From contig JAUIRK010001021.1 in assembly GCA_030549495.1 (NCBI GenBank), positions 372,001-436,000 of the forward strand: a DNA stretch of 64,000 nucleotides. The letters run 5' to 3'. The notes under the pieces are model-generated. The model had not been told where the DNA came from, did not search any database, and saw nothing but the letters and a program-made list of their open reading frames with translations. Made by a program: the position numbers and the translations under genes. Shown here one piece after another: positions 36,509 through 47,797 of the stretch. The stretch is from Nectonema munidae (Eukaryota > Nematomorpha > Nectonematoida > Nectonematidae). Each line of letters opens with the position of its first letter. The stretch's first letter is position 1.

Positions 36509-39024
36509 CAGGTAGTCGTCGACTTACGACATATCCGACTTACGACAGATCGACTTTACGACGCCAACAAAACTAAAATATTTCTCAAAAATAAATTTTA
36601 ATAATGGCAGTTTTTTTCTTTTTTGCATAACTTCTCTTTTTTTTGTTTTTGATTTTTACATTGCTGTAAGTGAAATTTTGATTCTTTTAATTTTTTTATT
36701 TTTGTTATGGTACTAATTTTAAAATTATTATTTTATTTTTGATTTTTTAAACAAACTGCTAAGAAAACTATTTATTTAATATTAATTAATTACTGCGTCA
36801 CTTGAAAAATTTTAAGTGTTTGACTGATTATTATTACTTAAAATGTTTTTTTGTACAATAAGTCTCTTTTTATTTAAATATTTTTGATTTAGTTTTTAAA
36901 ATAAAAAAAAATATTTATTCATTTTAGTTTGACTATATTTTTATGAAATTTTTAAATTAAGATTGTTAGTAACTAAAAGCTTCAGATCTCTTAAAAAAAA
37001 CCCATTCCCTACTAATGAACAACGTGCTAAAAAAGCAAGAAAGGCAATTGATATTGATATGAAAATGATCAATCAATATGAAAATAGCAGAAAGTTGGAG
37101 AACTTGCACGAGAACTTTTGTTATCACATTCTACTGTGTCGACTATTTTAAAAAAACAAAAAGAATTCGTGAAGCTGTTAAGGGTTCAGCACCCATGAGA
37201 TCGACGGTAATAACAAAACAACGAACTGGGCCTATTCACGAAATGGAAAAGCTACTTAATGTTTGGATTGAATGCCAAATACAAAAGAGAATTCCATTTT
37301 GCAGTCAAAGGCGTTGAGTATTTTTGCAACCTTAAAAAAGCGAGCTGGAAAAGATTGCAGTCAAGAATTTTCTGCAAGCACTGGCTGGCTTAAAAGATTT
37401 AAAAATAGATTTCAGCTACATAATGTTAGAATCACGGGGGAAGCTGCTAGTTCTGATGAAGAAGGAGCAAAAAAGTTTATTGAAAGTTTAGATTCAATCA
37501 TTTCAGAAGAAGGCTACATACCAGAACAAATTTTTAACGTCGATGAGACTGCTTTGATTTGGGAACGTATGCCAGAACGTTCTTATATTCACCAAGAAGC
37601 GAAAAGTATGCCTGGATTTAAAGCCTTTAAAGATAGGCTGACATTGTTGCTCGGTGGAAATATTGCTGGTTTCAAGTTGACGCCGTTTCTAATTTACCAT
37701 TCTGAAAATCCAAGATGTTTTAAAAATGTGAATAAACACACGTTGCCAGTTTATTACCGATCAAATAGAAAAGCTTGGATGACGCAACAACTTTTCGAAG
37801 ATTGGTTTATCAATTGTTTTATTCCTGAAGTTCGTGAATACTGTTTTAAAAATAATCATCCTTTCAAAATTTTATTGGTATTAGATAACGCACCCGGACA
37901 CTCATCTTATTTAGCTGATCTGAATCCTAACGTGAAAATTGTATTTTTACCGCCTAACACAATGGCTCTCATTCAGCCTATGGACCAAGGTGCCATTTTT
38001 GTTTTTAAAGCTAACTATCTCAAAACGACTTTTGCCCAAGCTATAGTTGCCACATATATGGATGAAGAGCTATCGTTGAAAGATTTTTGGAAAAACTATA
38101 ATCTTCAATGCATAAAAACATCGCTACAGCATGGGAAGCGTTAACTACAAAATGCATGAATGGCATTTGGAAAAAATGCGTTAAACGATTTGTTAATGCT
38201 GGCCACGACAGTGAAAGTGATTTAGAAATAATCAAAGAAAAAATAGTCTCACTGGCAAGAGAACTTTCTTTGGAATGTGAAATTGAAGAAGTCGAAGAAA
38301 TAATTGAAAAAGAAAATGAGGAACTGACAAATGAAGAATTGATTGTTCTTGAAGAAGAAAAAGTAACAGAAGAAATGAGGGCAACAGAAAAAAGTGTGGC
38401 AGAAACAGCAGAAGTAGAAAAGGATGTGCAGAGGATTATCAGCACCAAAGGACTAGCAGAAGGCTTATTGCAAGTCAACAAAGTTCTTGCACATTTTGAA
38501 AAAAATGGATTCTAATGTTGAACGTTTTGCAAAAATTGAAAGATTGGTTTTAGATGCTTTTCGTCCATATAAGGAAATTTATGAGGAGAGACGCAAAAAT
38601 ACCGTTCAAACAAAAATGACTACGTTTCTGAAAAAAGAATCTCCTTCATTTAGCTCTGCGCTCAGTGAAGATCTTGAAGGTTCGCATCTATTCACAAGCG
38701 AAAAATCATTTTTATTTGTGATGTGTCCAAATAAAACTGTTTTTAAATTTTTGACCTATATTTTTTACATTTTTTGTAAACATAAACAGCATATATATAT
38801 ACATATATAAAGGTAACACATAATACCTTAAAGGTAACACATAATACCTTCATGTACTATAGTGAGTGTAAATATCAAGAATTAAAAGAATTTCGAGGCA
38901 TAAATATTAAATATAACTACAAAATGTAACTTTAACTCTGACATGTACCTACTCGACTTACGTCCAGTTCGCTTTACGACAGGTTATTCAGAACGGAACC
39001 CCGTCGTAAGTCGACGATTACCTG
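36509..39024 (+). mobile_element. Tigger/pogo DNA transposon, full length between both ends
   Basis: TA target duplications at 36507-36508 and 39025-39026 flank inverted ends CAGGTAGTCGTCGACTTACG and the complement of CGTCGTAAGTCGACGATTACC; inner copies of CGACTTACG occur at both ends. The 2516-bp length and TIR family fit Tigger elements. The ends differ at one position in the first 20, suggesting moderate age. It encodes the transposase at 36963-38800. Confidence 0.93.
36963..38800 (+). pseudogene. Tigger transposase (CENP-B/jerky-type DDE), frameshifted
   Basis: N-terminal helix-turn-helix remains as KMINQYENSRK and, in another frame, GELARELLLSHSTVSTILKK; CENP-B-type second DNA-binding domain around FSASTGWLKRFKNRF; then the catalytic core with FNVDETALIWERMP, ILLVLDNAPGHSS and ALIQPMDQGAIFVFKANY, giving the three acidic residues. 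An acidic Glu-rich tail follows. The longest unbroken part is 37272-38144 (290 codons). Frame switches near 37090, 37180-37300, 38110 and 38490 split the protein, so this copy cannot make transposase. The catalytic part is intact, which fits recent decay. Confidence 0.92.
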
Positions 39025-39026
39025 TA

Positions 39027-39917
39027 ATTGATCAAATTTTATTAGGTCAGCTTTGCAAAAAATGAACCAATGCAGTCGCATTGGTTTTCTAACGAAAATA
39101 TATTTTATGAGATTTAAGAATTGAAACAACTCGCGTAAATGTTAGTTTATTTGGAAAATTCGATTGAGGCATGATCGATTGCTTATAAGTTACATAAGTA
39201 TGTGTGAGACTGATGAGTATTGAACATATGAAAATGTTTGTTTATTTGTTATAGGATAAAAAATTTTTTTCACACACTTCTTTTCGAAAAAGTTTGGTCA
39301 AGCTTGATTTATTGATCTGTTTTGAAAGAAATAAATTTTGTGAGAAATGATCGTTTCTTGAAAATCAAAGTTTACTATAAGATCAAGAATATTTACCTTT
39401 TTTACATAACTTTGACAGTGTAAAAATGATCCCTAACTGTTTTTTTATTTTGAAAAAAACATAAATTTATGATTTTATTGTTTTAAAACAAATATTTTAA
39501 AGTCACAATGTTATAAGCTCTTCGTTTTTTATATGAAGAATGTTTTTTCATTTTTTATCGAGTCTTGAAAAACGAAATATACGGATTATACAGAAAAAAA
39601 TTCGCAATTCTTTCTTTTTTTCTTTTTTTTTTCCTAAACTAAGTACTAATTTTTAGATTTACATTAATTTTTCAAGGCAAATAATGAATAAATGGAATTT
39701 TTTTCTGTAATTCTTATCTGGAAAATTGTGTGGAGGAACAACTTAGCATAGGCCCGTAGTGCGAAGATTAATAAGGTAATACGAAGAATGTCTCTCATCA
39801 AAAATTACACAATCTTAAAATGATATACTTTTATTGATTGCATTTTATTATGGTTTAAAGTGTAATAGTGAAGATACAAAGAAATAGTATATCTTTCTTT
39901 TGATGAGATGATATTAG
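39027..39917. other. AT-rich intergenic sequence
   Basis: No coding, repeat or RNA signal that I can support. Confidence 0.4.
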
Positions 39918-40392
39918 CTACGCTTTCAGTATAATGAGAGTATATCGACAATATATCACATCATTTTGAATAACAGAATCTGTACACAAAATATTAATCG
40001 AAGAGATAATAAATCTGGAGAATAAAAAAGACTTTCGAATTTCTGCATTTGTCAGGTGTTACCTTTTTTAATTTGAGCACACATCAAAAATATGAGCAAA
40101 GGTGCGGTTGGCGAAAAATATTTCAATGTAAAAATTGCAAAGAATAGAAAGCATGATATTCCCATCACAGAAACCACGATCACCATCAACTTCTCTCCTA
40201 GAATACAATTAAAATTATTCAACATACAAAGATGCTACATTTTTAGGGGCGTCATAAAAAGGCAAAATTTTTACAAAATGTTTTGCCCTATACTTGCAAT
40301 TATTGATGACTTCTTAAACCTTTCAAGGATTGGATTTCGAAAATTAATATTCTCTTTTTTAATTCAATTTCATGTAACATATGGGAGATCAT
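39918..40392 (-). CDS. Small predicted two-helix membrane protein (three exons)
   Basis: Exons 40320-40392, 40063-40197 and 39918-39979 give 73+135+62 nt, 89 residues plus stop, all phases matching. The middle exon has a strong acceptor (TTGTATTCTAG) and GTAACA donor; the last has TTTTGTGTACAG. The protein starts MISHMLHEIELKKRILIF, then a hydrophobic helix LMVIVVSVMGISCFLFFAIF, a short YFSPTAP turn, a second helix LLIFLMC and a polar tail to TLIILKA. Two in-frame stops precede the ATG. The overlapping plus-strand open frame at 40092-40451 is its antisense shadow. No family recognised; the first donor (GTTTAAG) is weak. Confidence 0.45.
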
Positions 40393-41151
40393 TTTTATTT
40401 TGTGGGTCACTCATCATATTGAAAATGGTTGTTATGAATGCGGATCCATAGATAAAATACATTGGTAGTAGGAGAGAGAGTAAGGACAGATAATAATAGA
40501 GGCTTGCGGGTAGAAGATATAGAAACTTCTTTTTTACCAATTGTTTATTTCTTCAAATAGAGTCGTAATTTCCTTTTTAGAGAATATGTCAACTTGAAAT
40601 TTTACTTACTTCCATAACACAAATCCGCATTTTATTTTAATTCAATAATTTTTTCGACTTTCACCTTCTCATTTTTTTCAAGATGATTTATTATTATTAT
40701 TATTTATTTATTCAAGGCTAAATTTTAAATAAAAGAAGGAATGAATATACAATATCTTTTCTTTTACATATCAACATTTTTTTTCAAATGACTTTTTTCA
40801 TTTTCTAATCTGATCTATTTTACAATTAAAAAAATTAAATCAATTTACCCCGTAAAACCTTTTGTTTTTCATCACTTATAATTTATGCTTGAGTACTGAA
40901 ATAGTATAGCAATGGCAATAATAATACTAATTAATTAAGCGTATTTGTGCAAAGTATTAAATAACAATTACAGTTAGAACAAGAAACGCACGTATACATA
41001 GCAAGCTGTATCCCTCATTTAAACAACAAAATAAGATCATATGTGGCCTCTCTAAATAAAAAACAGATATAATTTTGTAATGGAAGTGAACCTTCGTGAT
41101 TGGTTTTTTATAAACAAGATTTATACAGGTTCAAGAGTTAGTATTTGCGAT
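40393..41151. other. AT-rich intergenic sequence
   Basis: Possible promoter area for the minus-strand gene at 39918-40392, with a GA-rich patch near 40465-40490. Nothing else supported. Confidence 0.3.
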
Positions 41152-41397
41152 CAGTGAGGGATCTAGAGGGGGGATACATCCTCCCCCACTGGTGATACAA
41201 ATAGAAGAAAGGATTTTATTATTTGATTTTTTTTAATAAAACTTGTATTAAAATTTAATTTGAACTTTTAAATTTCAATCATACGTTTTTTAGTTCGTTT
41301 TTCGCATACTTCAACTTTAAAAAATACTTTTTAGCTTGTCATTTTGTATATATATTTTCTTCATACCCCCCACTGAAAATTCCTTCATCCGCCACTG
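41152..41397 (+). mobile_element. hAT MITE with perfect 8-bp target duplication (246 bp)
   Basis: TTTGCGAT occurs directly on both sides (41144-41151 and 41398-41405). Ends CAGTGAGGGATCTAGAGGGGGG and complement of TCATCCGCCACTG are inverted, CAG-starting as in hAT elements. Non-coding interior. Confidence 0.88.
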
Positions 41398-41989
41398 TTT
41401 GCGATCTTTTAACGAATCTTGATTTTTGTATTTTTCGCCCACTACACCAAAGTTCCCCCAACGTTGATGAAGATAAACCTTTTTAAAAGCTCATTTTTTA
41501 TATAAAGTTTCAATAAGGTGTGCTCTCAGAACGGTACAATAAAAACCTAATGATCGATGTGTTTTTTCAATAGTGATACATCATATATTAATCCACTTCC
41601 AACATTTCTAAACAAGCGTTTTATTTTAAATACTTTCAACTTGTAACCTCAATTTAATCACATATTTTTTTTTAACAATTTCTAACTTACACTATGATTA
41701 AGCCAATCATGAAGTTTCACTTTCATTAGAAAAATTAGATGTTTTCTAGGTGCGTCGAAAATTAACCTCGTGTCGAAAGGGGGTCCATAAATAAAATTTA
41801 GGCCCAAAATGAAAATATTTATATTAAAACTTATAAATCAACTATGAAATAATGAGGAGTGTCCGAATGAAAGTTTTCACATTTGAATATATTTATTCAA
41901 TAACACAAAAAACATCTTTGAAAATTCATTCTATATATAACATTTTCAGATTGAATTCGTCCTTTTTGACATGGAATTCACTTACTCAA

Positions 41990-42732
41990 CAAACCATAAA
42001 TACTTATTTGAAACCATATACGAGTGCAGATAGAGAAGGAGGTCTCAAGGCATCATACAGCATATCACTAAATAAAGCTAAAAAAAAAGGTAAGCCCTAT
42101 ACTATTGGTGAAGAAATTATTTTACCAGCTATTAAAGATGTAGCTGAAAATGTTTTGAAAAGAGAATCCAATCAATTTTTGAAATTTATATCGTTAATCT
42201 GTACAGCGACGTATTGAAGAAATGGCCATTGTTGCGGAAAAAACTATAATCTCTGAAATTAAGAATTGTAAATTTGCTCTTAAACTTGATGAATCAACTT
42301 TTGGAAGTTCAAATATTCTAATGGCATGTGTGAGATTTTATAGCCCATCTTTGAATCTCTTGATATCTTGAAACTGATTCCAAGGGTAAGACAATTTTTT
42401 CATGTGTGGATAATTATTATTTGAACAAGCATAACATACTTTATGAAAATATTACAACTGTTTCTACTGAGGGTGCGCCATCTATGTTGGGTCGTTATAG
42501 AGGATTTTCTATTTTTCTTAAGAAAAAAGTACCTTCTATTAAGTCTATTCACTGTATCTTACACAGGCAGCATCTTGTAGCTTAAGATGCTGTAGCTTAT
42601 TTTTTGTCATTAAGCGAATAATACAAAGGAATTTTATTGTGTAATGTTATAATACACATAATCCAATATTTTTTGAGGGGTCGATACAAACTTAAAAATA
42701 ACCTAAGGGGTCAAAAAGTTTGAAGACCCCTG
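41990..42732 (+). mobile_element. hAT transposase fossil (ZBED/buster-like)
   Basis: Plus frames give ASYSISLNKAKKKGKPYTIG, EEIILPAIKDVAENVL, then after a frame change SVQRRIEEMA, FALKLDESTFGSS, TTVSTEGAPSMLGRYRGF and IHCILHRQHLVA. These are the RRIxxM, LDEST, TDGAPSM and LHCxxHRQ landmarks of hAT transposases of the ZBED5/buster type. The right end GTTTGAAGACCCCTG at 42718-42732 is the family's terminal repeat. The left end and C-terminal half are missing. Confidence 0.8.
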
Positions 42733-43437
42733 AGTTAGAGAGACTACATATGATCCTATTTTTGTGTTTTGGTTTTATATGTTTGCTGGATTAGACAAAA
42801 TTTCTGTGAAGAATTATACCAAAGAAAGGAAGCTAAGAGTGATCTAACTCTTAGTTAAGTCTTATTTCATTTTATAGATCAAAGATTGACTTTTTCTAAC
42901 TATAGGATTATACAAAATAATAAGTTAAAATTTTTCCTATATGAGTATATCAGTCTACGGTCTCTACAAAAAATTCTCACGTTCGCGGTTTCACTTCTGG
43001 GCAGGGGTTTATCCACTCCTGATCCTCATAGAGAAAAAAATTAAAACTTTGGGGCATGATTGTACGATTTACTGATCACACGATTCGTGAATAATTTCAT
43101 CAGCACGCGACACAAATGATGTCCTCTGCATAATCACAGAGATGATGCTCCCATTTTCTTAACGCTTCGCACTTCATAACTCTTGATTAACATTATCAAC
43201 AACGAATCAAACTAATGATTGAAATGCCAATCAACGCATCACGATTTGAGGCCTGCTTTTCAAAAGATTACCGATATTTATTTGTGCTTTTTGAACTTAT
43301 AATAATAAATGAATAAAAATAGTTTATTATTTATTCTTAATAGTTAAAGGCAGTGACATACATCGCATTATTTTTGGTTTGTTTTAAAAAATCAAGAATC
43401 GGAAAGTTTTGAGATTTAGCGCTGCTCTAGGACGAAG
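42733..43437. other. Intergenic sequence
   Basis: A slightly GC-richer patch near 43000-43260 shows no open frame with family resemblance. Confidence 0.35.
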
Positions 43438-45114
43438 CTAAGAAATAGGAACTGAGCTACCTTTTGCGTTGATAGATGCCACTTGATAGGGAAAATTTTC
43501 GGCATTGACTTTCATTTCATTCAAAATATAAACGACTTTTTCATATTTGTTCAACTTTCTCATTATACTGCGTCTAAACATCTTTGAAGTGAAGTTATTG
43601 TGAAAATGTCTTCCAAGGTTGTTATTCATTCCTATCCATATCTGCAATGCAAATCATAGGTTAAATAGAGATCTATTAATTGGTAGAAAAAGTAGTAAGA
43701 TGACATATGACTACCTCAGATAGTGATGTAGTGATACCTGTATCTCCCCAATATGCTTCTCAGGATTCAAATATCGATAATTGTACGTGAATACATTAAT
43801 GTTAGTAGGAAGTTTGATTTTTCTTACAATATATGATTTTTTATCATCTTATTTCCCTCAAGATAACTAATATTTTTTCTATTATGCCTTTTAAAAACTT
43901 CCCTCAGGCCCGTAGCTAGTATTTTCAATTAGAAGGGCTGGAAAAAATGGGGGGGGGGGGGGGGGCTAAATATTTTCACAAAAATTTTTTTGGTACTTAT
44001 GGGTTATCTCTCCCCCATTCAAAAATTTTTTTTTAGTAAATTACTGAAAAAAAAATTAAAGTGGGAGGGAGATAACTAATAAGTACCAAATTTTTATATA
44101 TAGTCTAAAAATAAACCATTTTTTGAAACCTTTATTGATATCGAAATATATTAGGTTGGGGGGGGGGGGGGGGGCTCTGAATCTGAGTTGGAGGGGGGGG
44201 GGGGGGCTTGGCCCCCTCCTGCCCTCGCTGGCTACGAGCCTGCCACCCCCTCTCCTTAAAAAAGCTGTAATTCGATCATGTGTTTGTAATAGTGTTGAAA
44301 CGAGTACTGAGTTTCGAGAGGCGGTTTACGTTCGTATAATGTTTGAATGAAAACTAGGAATATTTAGTTATTGAAAAAAAATTTTTTAACAAATTTTCCG
44401 ATGATTACCGATCTTTTGAGCCTAGTCCATAGACAAATTAGAGTTTATAGCAGCTGTGTGAAGAGTGTATAAGAGCTTTCGTATTTCATAGCCTTTCTTG
44501 CATACATGATATCAAGAAAAGGCCTTCTTTTTGTGAAAAAAATATGACGTAGGCTTCGCAGGCATAAATCTATCTATTATCTTGATTCCAAACGTAGGCA
44601 GATTACATTATTCAAAAAGACTATTTAAGGGGGCGTGAGTAAGGTTGGTTAGGTACTGGGTTTCGATAACTCAAGGTCTTGGGTTCGATCCCACAAAAAG
44701 CCTACTTTCTCATAGTTCGATGCAAGCGGTGCAATTGTGCCTTCTCGATGAAAATACTCCACGCTAACTTTACCTTTAAGCATTTCTGACTTACTTACTA
44801 ATAAACAGGCCGATGAATTTTTATGATTAGACAAAGGTTTTTTTCTTCCTATTTCTAAATGGTCAAATGATCCACTATATATTTTTGACAGGGAAAGGCC
44901 CATAGAAGCAGTGGAGTGCACGAAAAGTGGGTAGAGACTTCTACGCAAACGCTATCATGAGAAAAATTGAAAATTTAAAAGATAAAAGTAAATAAAACTT
45001 ACGGATTCATCATAGATTAGGAAATGTAGTTGGTAGTAGCTTCCATTGGAATCTATTAAAACTTTTTTTATTTTTGTGAAAACTTCTTCTATGAAGATTT
45101 GGCATTTTTTAGGG
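43438..45114 (-). CDS. Predicted gene of unknown family (four exons, 5' end not found)
   Basis: Exons 45003-45114, 44795-44951, 43738-43847 and 43438-43641 (112+157+110+204 nt) all agree in phase and most have strong splice sites, including a 51-nt intron. The first exon reads KKCQIFIEEVFTKIKKVLID, then GSYYQLHFLIYDES; the second FVHSTASMGLSLSKIYSG and NHKNSSACLL; the third IKLPTNINVFTYNYRYLN and EKHIGEIQ; the last IWIGMNNNLGRHFHN and FPYQVASINAKGSSVPIS. The beta-rich pattern with HIGEIQIWIG and FPYQVASI faintly recalls a MAM-type domain, but this is not secure. The second exon has two overlapping donors (GTAAGTAAGT); only the inner one keeps phase. The incoming phase of the first exon shows upstream exons exist. 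Confidence 0.55.
43905..44242 (+). mobile_element. TIR repeat with poly-G tracts (GGCCCGTAGC family)
   Basis: Ends CAGGCCCGTAGCTAG and CTGGCTACGAGCCTG are inverted. Three G runs of about 15-18 bases lie inside near 43950, 44158 and 44190. A TA-flanked MITE (43996-44083) is nested within it. No clear target duplication. It lies in an intron of the gene at 43438-45114. Confidence 0.65.
43996..44083. mobile_element. TA-flanked MITE, copy 2 (88 bp)
   Basis: TA at 43994-43995 and 44084-44085; ends CTTATGGGTTATCTCTCCCC and complement of GGGAGGGAGATAACTAATAAG. Nearly a perfect hairpin; same terminal repeat as 15907-16118 but with most of the interior lost. Confidence 0.75.
44630..44777 (+). repeat. 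tRNA-derived SINE, copy 3
   Basis: The most complete copy: GGCGTGAGTAAGGTTGG start, B box GGGTTCGATCCC, tail with ACTTTACCTTT. It ends 17 nt from the donor of exon 44795-44951 of the neighbouring gene, in antisense orientation to it. Confidence 0.82.
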
Positions 45115-45440
45115 CTAAAGTAAACGAATATTTTATCATAGTATATTTAAAAATCTCTTTGTTCAAAATGTTTGCAAACTTGAACGGATTCTCAATCCTC
45201 GTTTATTTGACATTTATAAAATGAAAAACAGCAGTGAAAACTCAAACTAGTGATCGCAACTATTTAAACTTTTCATTTTTAACTTCAAAATGGGATAAAT
45301 TTTTTAAAAATAGTTTTACAATTTTATTCAAATATTATAATTCCATATTTTCCATGTTTAAAGCAGAACTCATTTTGTTTTTTTGATGTCGGCAATACAA
45401 CTTGAACATATCGCTGGTGTACTTTTATTCATGGAGTCTG

Positions 45441-46815
45441 ATATAATAATAATAATAATCTTTATTTTTCAAAAGTACAATAAAAATGGTAAAAGTAAAC
45501 CAAAATAAGAAACAATTATATGCAAATATAATTTTTTCAAGGTTAATATTGAAGCCCAAAGCAGCCGTTAGGAGACATCAACCTGTTTGTGAAGTCTTGA
45601 ACTATACTAAAATGTTTTTAGAAGTATGTGTGATTGACTTATGGCATACCAGCAAAAGTAGGAAAGAAAAATAAAAGATCTTATACAATATTTTCATCAA
45701 AGGAAAAATGAGGTCTGTCAGAATATGTCGATGTTCTTTCTGCAAACATAGCAATTGGGGATGGTACAATGAGTGAGTGAGGTGTAGGAGATAAAAAAAT
45801 GACGACAACAGCTTTTGAAACTTTTTAATAGGAGTGGGGTGGGGGAAAAAAACCTTTCATGGTTGTTATAAAGGGTAGAAACTTTATATGAAAAGGATTG
45901 CTTTGACTTTGAAAATTCATAAAATGGGAGCGACATTTGGTTAATTTACATGTCTTCAAGTTTTAATAGAGAATTTTCAAGGATTATATTGTTCGTGGGA
46001 GTTAAAGATAATCCTCAAAATCTTTTTTTGAGGAGTAAAAAGAGTTGTGTCTTTTGTGTGACTCCAGTTGAAAATACTGTATCTGAGGAGGTGGGGAAAA
46101 AAGACTTTTGTACAGTGTTACCATTGTTTTGGTAGGAAAAAATCTTTTGACACATTTCATCATGCCAGATATATAAGCTAACTTATGGGAAATGTTTAAG
46201 ACATGATGAAACCAAGAAAATTATATCAGCTATAATTAAGCCTAAAAAATTAAACTTATTTACTTTTTGAAAGCCCAGTGAGGTTAAAAAATCCAGCTAG
46301 TAAGGGCTAGTAGATATATAGGAGAAAGAGACGAAGTTGGACTTTTGTGTGTTTATAGACAGACCATTGCATGTGAACCAGTTTTCAATCAGGGTAATAT
46401 TTTTTATTCATTTTTATTTTCAGAAAACTGATGTAACGTTCGAAAGGTCTTTCAAGAAAATATTGAAAAAAAGTGGAGCTAAAATTGTGCTCTGAGGCAC
46501 ACCGGAATAAACTTTCTTTTTTTCGGAAAAACAACTATTATAATAGAAATAGTTTGATGCCTATATTCAAAATAGGATTCGAAAAACGTTATTGTAGTAT
46601 TTGAGAAGCCATAAAAGACTTAGGTTTACATACTAGTAAACAATGGGGAGTAGAGTCAAATGCACGACTCAAGTCTCAAAAAAGGGAACAAACATCGTCC
46701 TTTTTTGTTAAAATAAGCATGCAAGACTTCGGCAGACGAATTTTCTTAAAAGCCAAACTGAAATGAAGAGAAAATTCATCATTTGTTTTCAATGGCATTA
46801 AACTTAAGATCATTA
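45441..46815 (-). mobile_element. LINE fossil (CR1/Jockey-like) inside the IS630-type element
   Basis: The left edge is an AAT microsatellite at 45443-45461, typical of a LINE 3' tail. Reverse-strand motifs: DLSRAFDST near 46665 and GVPQSTILAPLFF near 46485, the RT catalytic-region landmarks. Several frame changes; dead and 5'-truncated. Confidence 0.7.
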
Positions 46816-46819
46816 GGAG

Positions 46820-47400
46820 CTAATTTTGGAATTCCGTTCTTGTTAAACTCCGTCTCTTTTTAACAACTTCTTCAAGTCCAGGACTCTCAACAGATGATAC
46901 TAATTTTGCTTTAGATTCTCGTAAACATGTTCTGATAAAATCTTTTACACTTTCTTTTTTAAAAGATCTTAGTCTGATTTCATTAAGTAAAAAACCAGGG
47001 TTGCCATTGCAACCAATTTCATGAATATTTAAGCATTTACTTCCAAGAGCAATATTCGTAAATCGTGCACCTTTTTTTGATCTCCCTTGCTTTCTTGAAA
47101 TAAACAAGTAAAAATTTGTTTCATCCAAATAAACACGTTTTCAGCTTGAAATTTTAACAAATTCTCCACATTGTTTTTTTCTATTCAATTTCTTTTCTGA
47201 CACTTTTTAAAGTAAAAAGAAGTTCTGAAATTTTTAAATTGAAAACGTTTTCAAAATCGCAACATATTTCACTTTTTGGGGTTTTTTTCCAATAACATCA
47301 ATGAAATCCTCCGTTTTTTTAGTATTTATTTTGCAAAATCTATTAGCATCTCTCATAAACCGATTAGATACGCTGTTCTTTTAAAGATTTTATTTTGTGT
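46820..47400 (-). pseudogene. IS630/Tc1-type transposase, N-terminal and middle part
   Basis: Frame 46820-47128 reads DETNFYLFISRKQGRSKKGA, IHEIGCNGNPGFLLNEI and DFIRTCLRESKAKL: the first catalytic Asp block (DETNF) and the region to the second Asp. Upstream, EDFIDVIGKKPQKVKYV in another frame continues it. The C-terminal half with the remaining acidic residues is absent, cut off at the LINE. It is related in family to the scrap at 10320. Confidence 0.65.
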
Positions 47401-47797
47401 TGCAATTTTTCTCCAATCTCCATTATCGTCAAACAAATTTAAAATTTTCAATTTTATGTTCTGTCTTTCCTACTTTTTGTTAATAGAATTTTCTGCAAAA
47501 TTGAAAAAAGGATTTTCAAGCAAATTGGCTAAAAATAATTCGAGTTTAAAATTATACTGAAAGCAAATATAATAAAATCAAAATAAAGCAGGATAAACTA
47601 AAAAATATTTTTGATATATAAATAAAAAATAATTTATTGTTCAAGGTATATCTAAATAATAAAAAATAATAAATGACTCAATAAACATATTTGACCCCAC
47701 AATATGTTCAAATGTATAAACAAAGTGAGTTCTACTTTAAACATGGAAAATATGGAATTATAATATTTCAATAAAATTGTACATTCATGTAAAACTA

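Larger units (their letters stand above)
45313..47795 (-). mobile_element. Tc1/mariner (IS630)-type element with long TIRs, split by a LINE
   Basis: TA at 45311-45312 and 47796-47797 flank inverted repeats of about 100 bp sharing CATATTTTCCATGTTTAAAG and TATTATAATTCC. Inside, on the minus strand, is part of an IS630-type transposase (46820-47400). A LINE occupies 45441-46815, apparently replacing the transposase C-terminus. Element boundaries are inferred from the TIR edge and TA. Confidence 0.6.

Noticed and set aside
38041-38481. 146-codon minus-strand ORF
   Set aside because: Antisense shadow of the Glu-rich tail of the Tigger transposase.
40092-40451. 119-codon plus-strand ORF
   Set aside because: It is antisense to three minus-strand exons with matching phases and good splice sites, and has no family resemblance.
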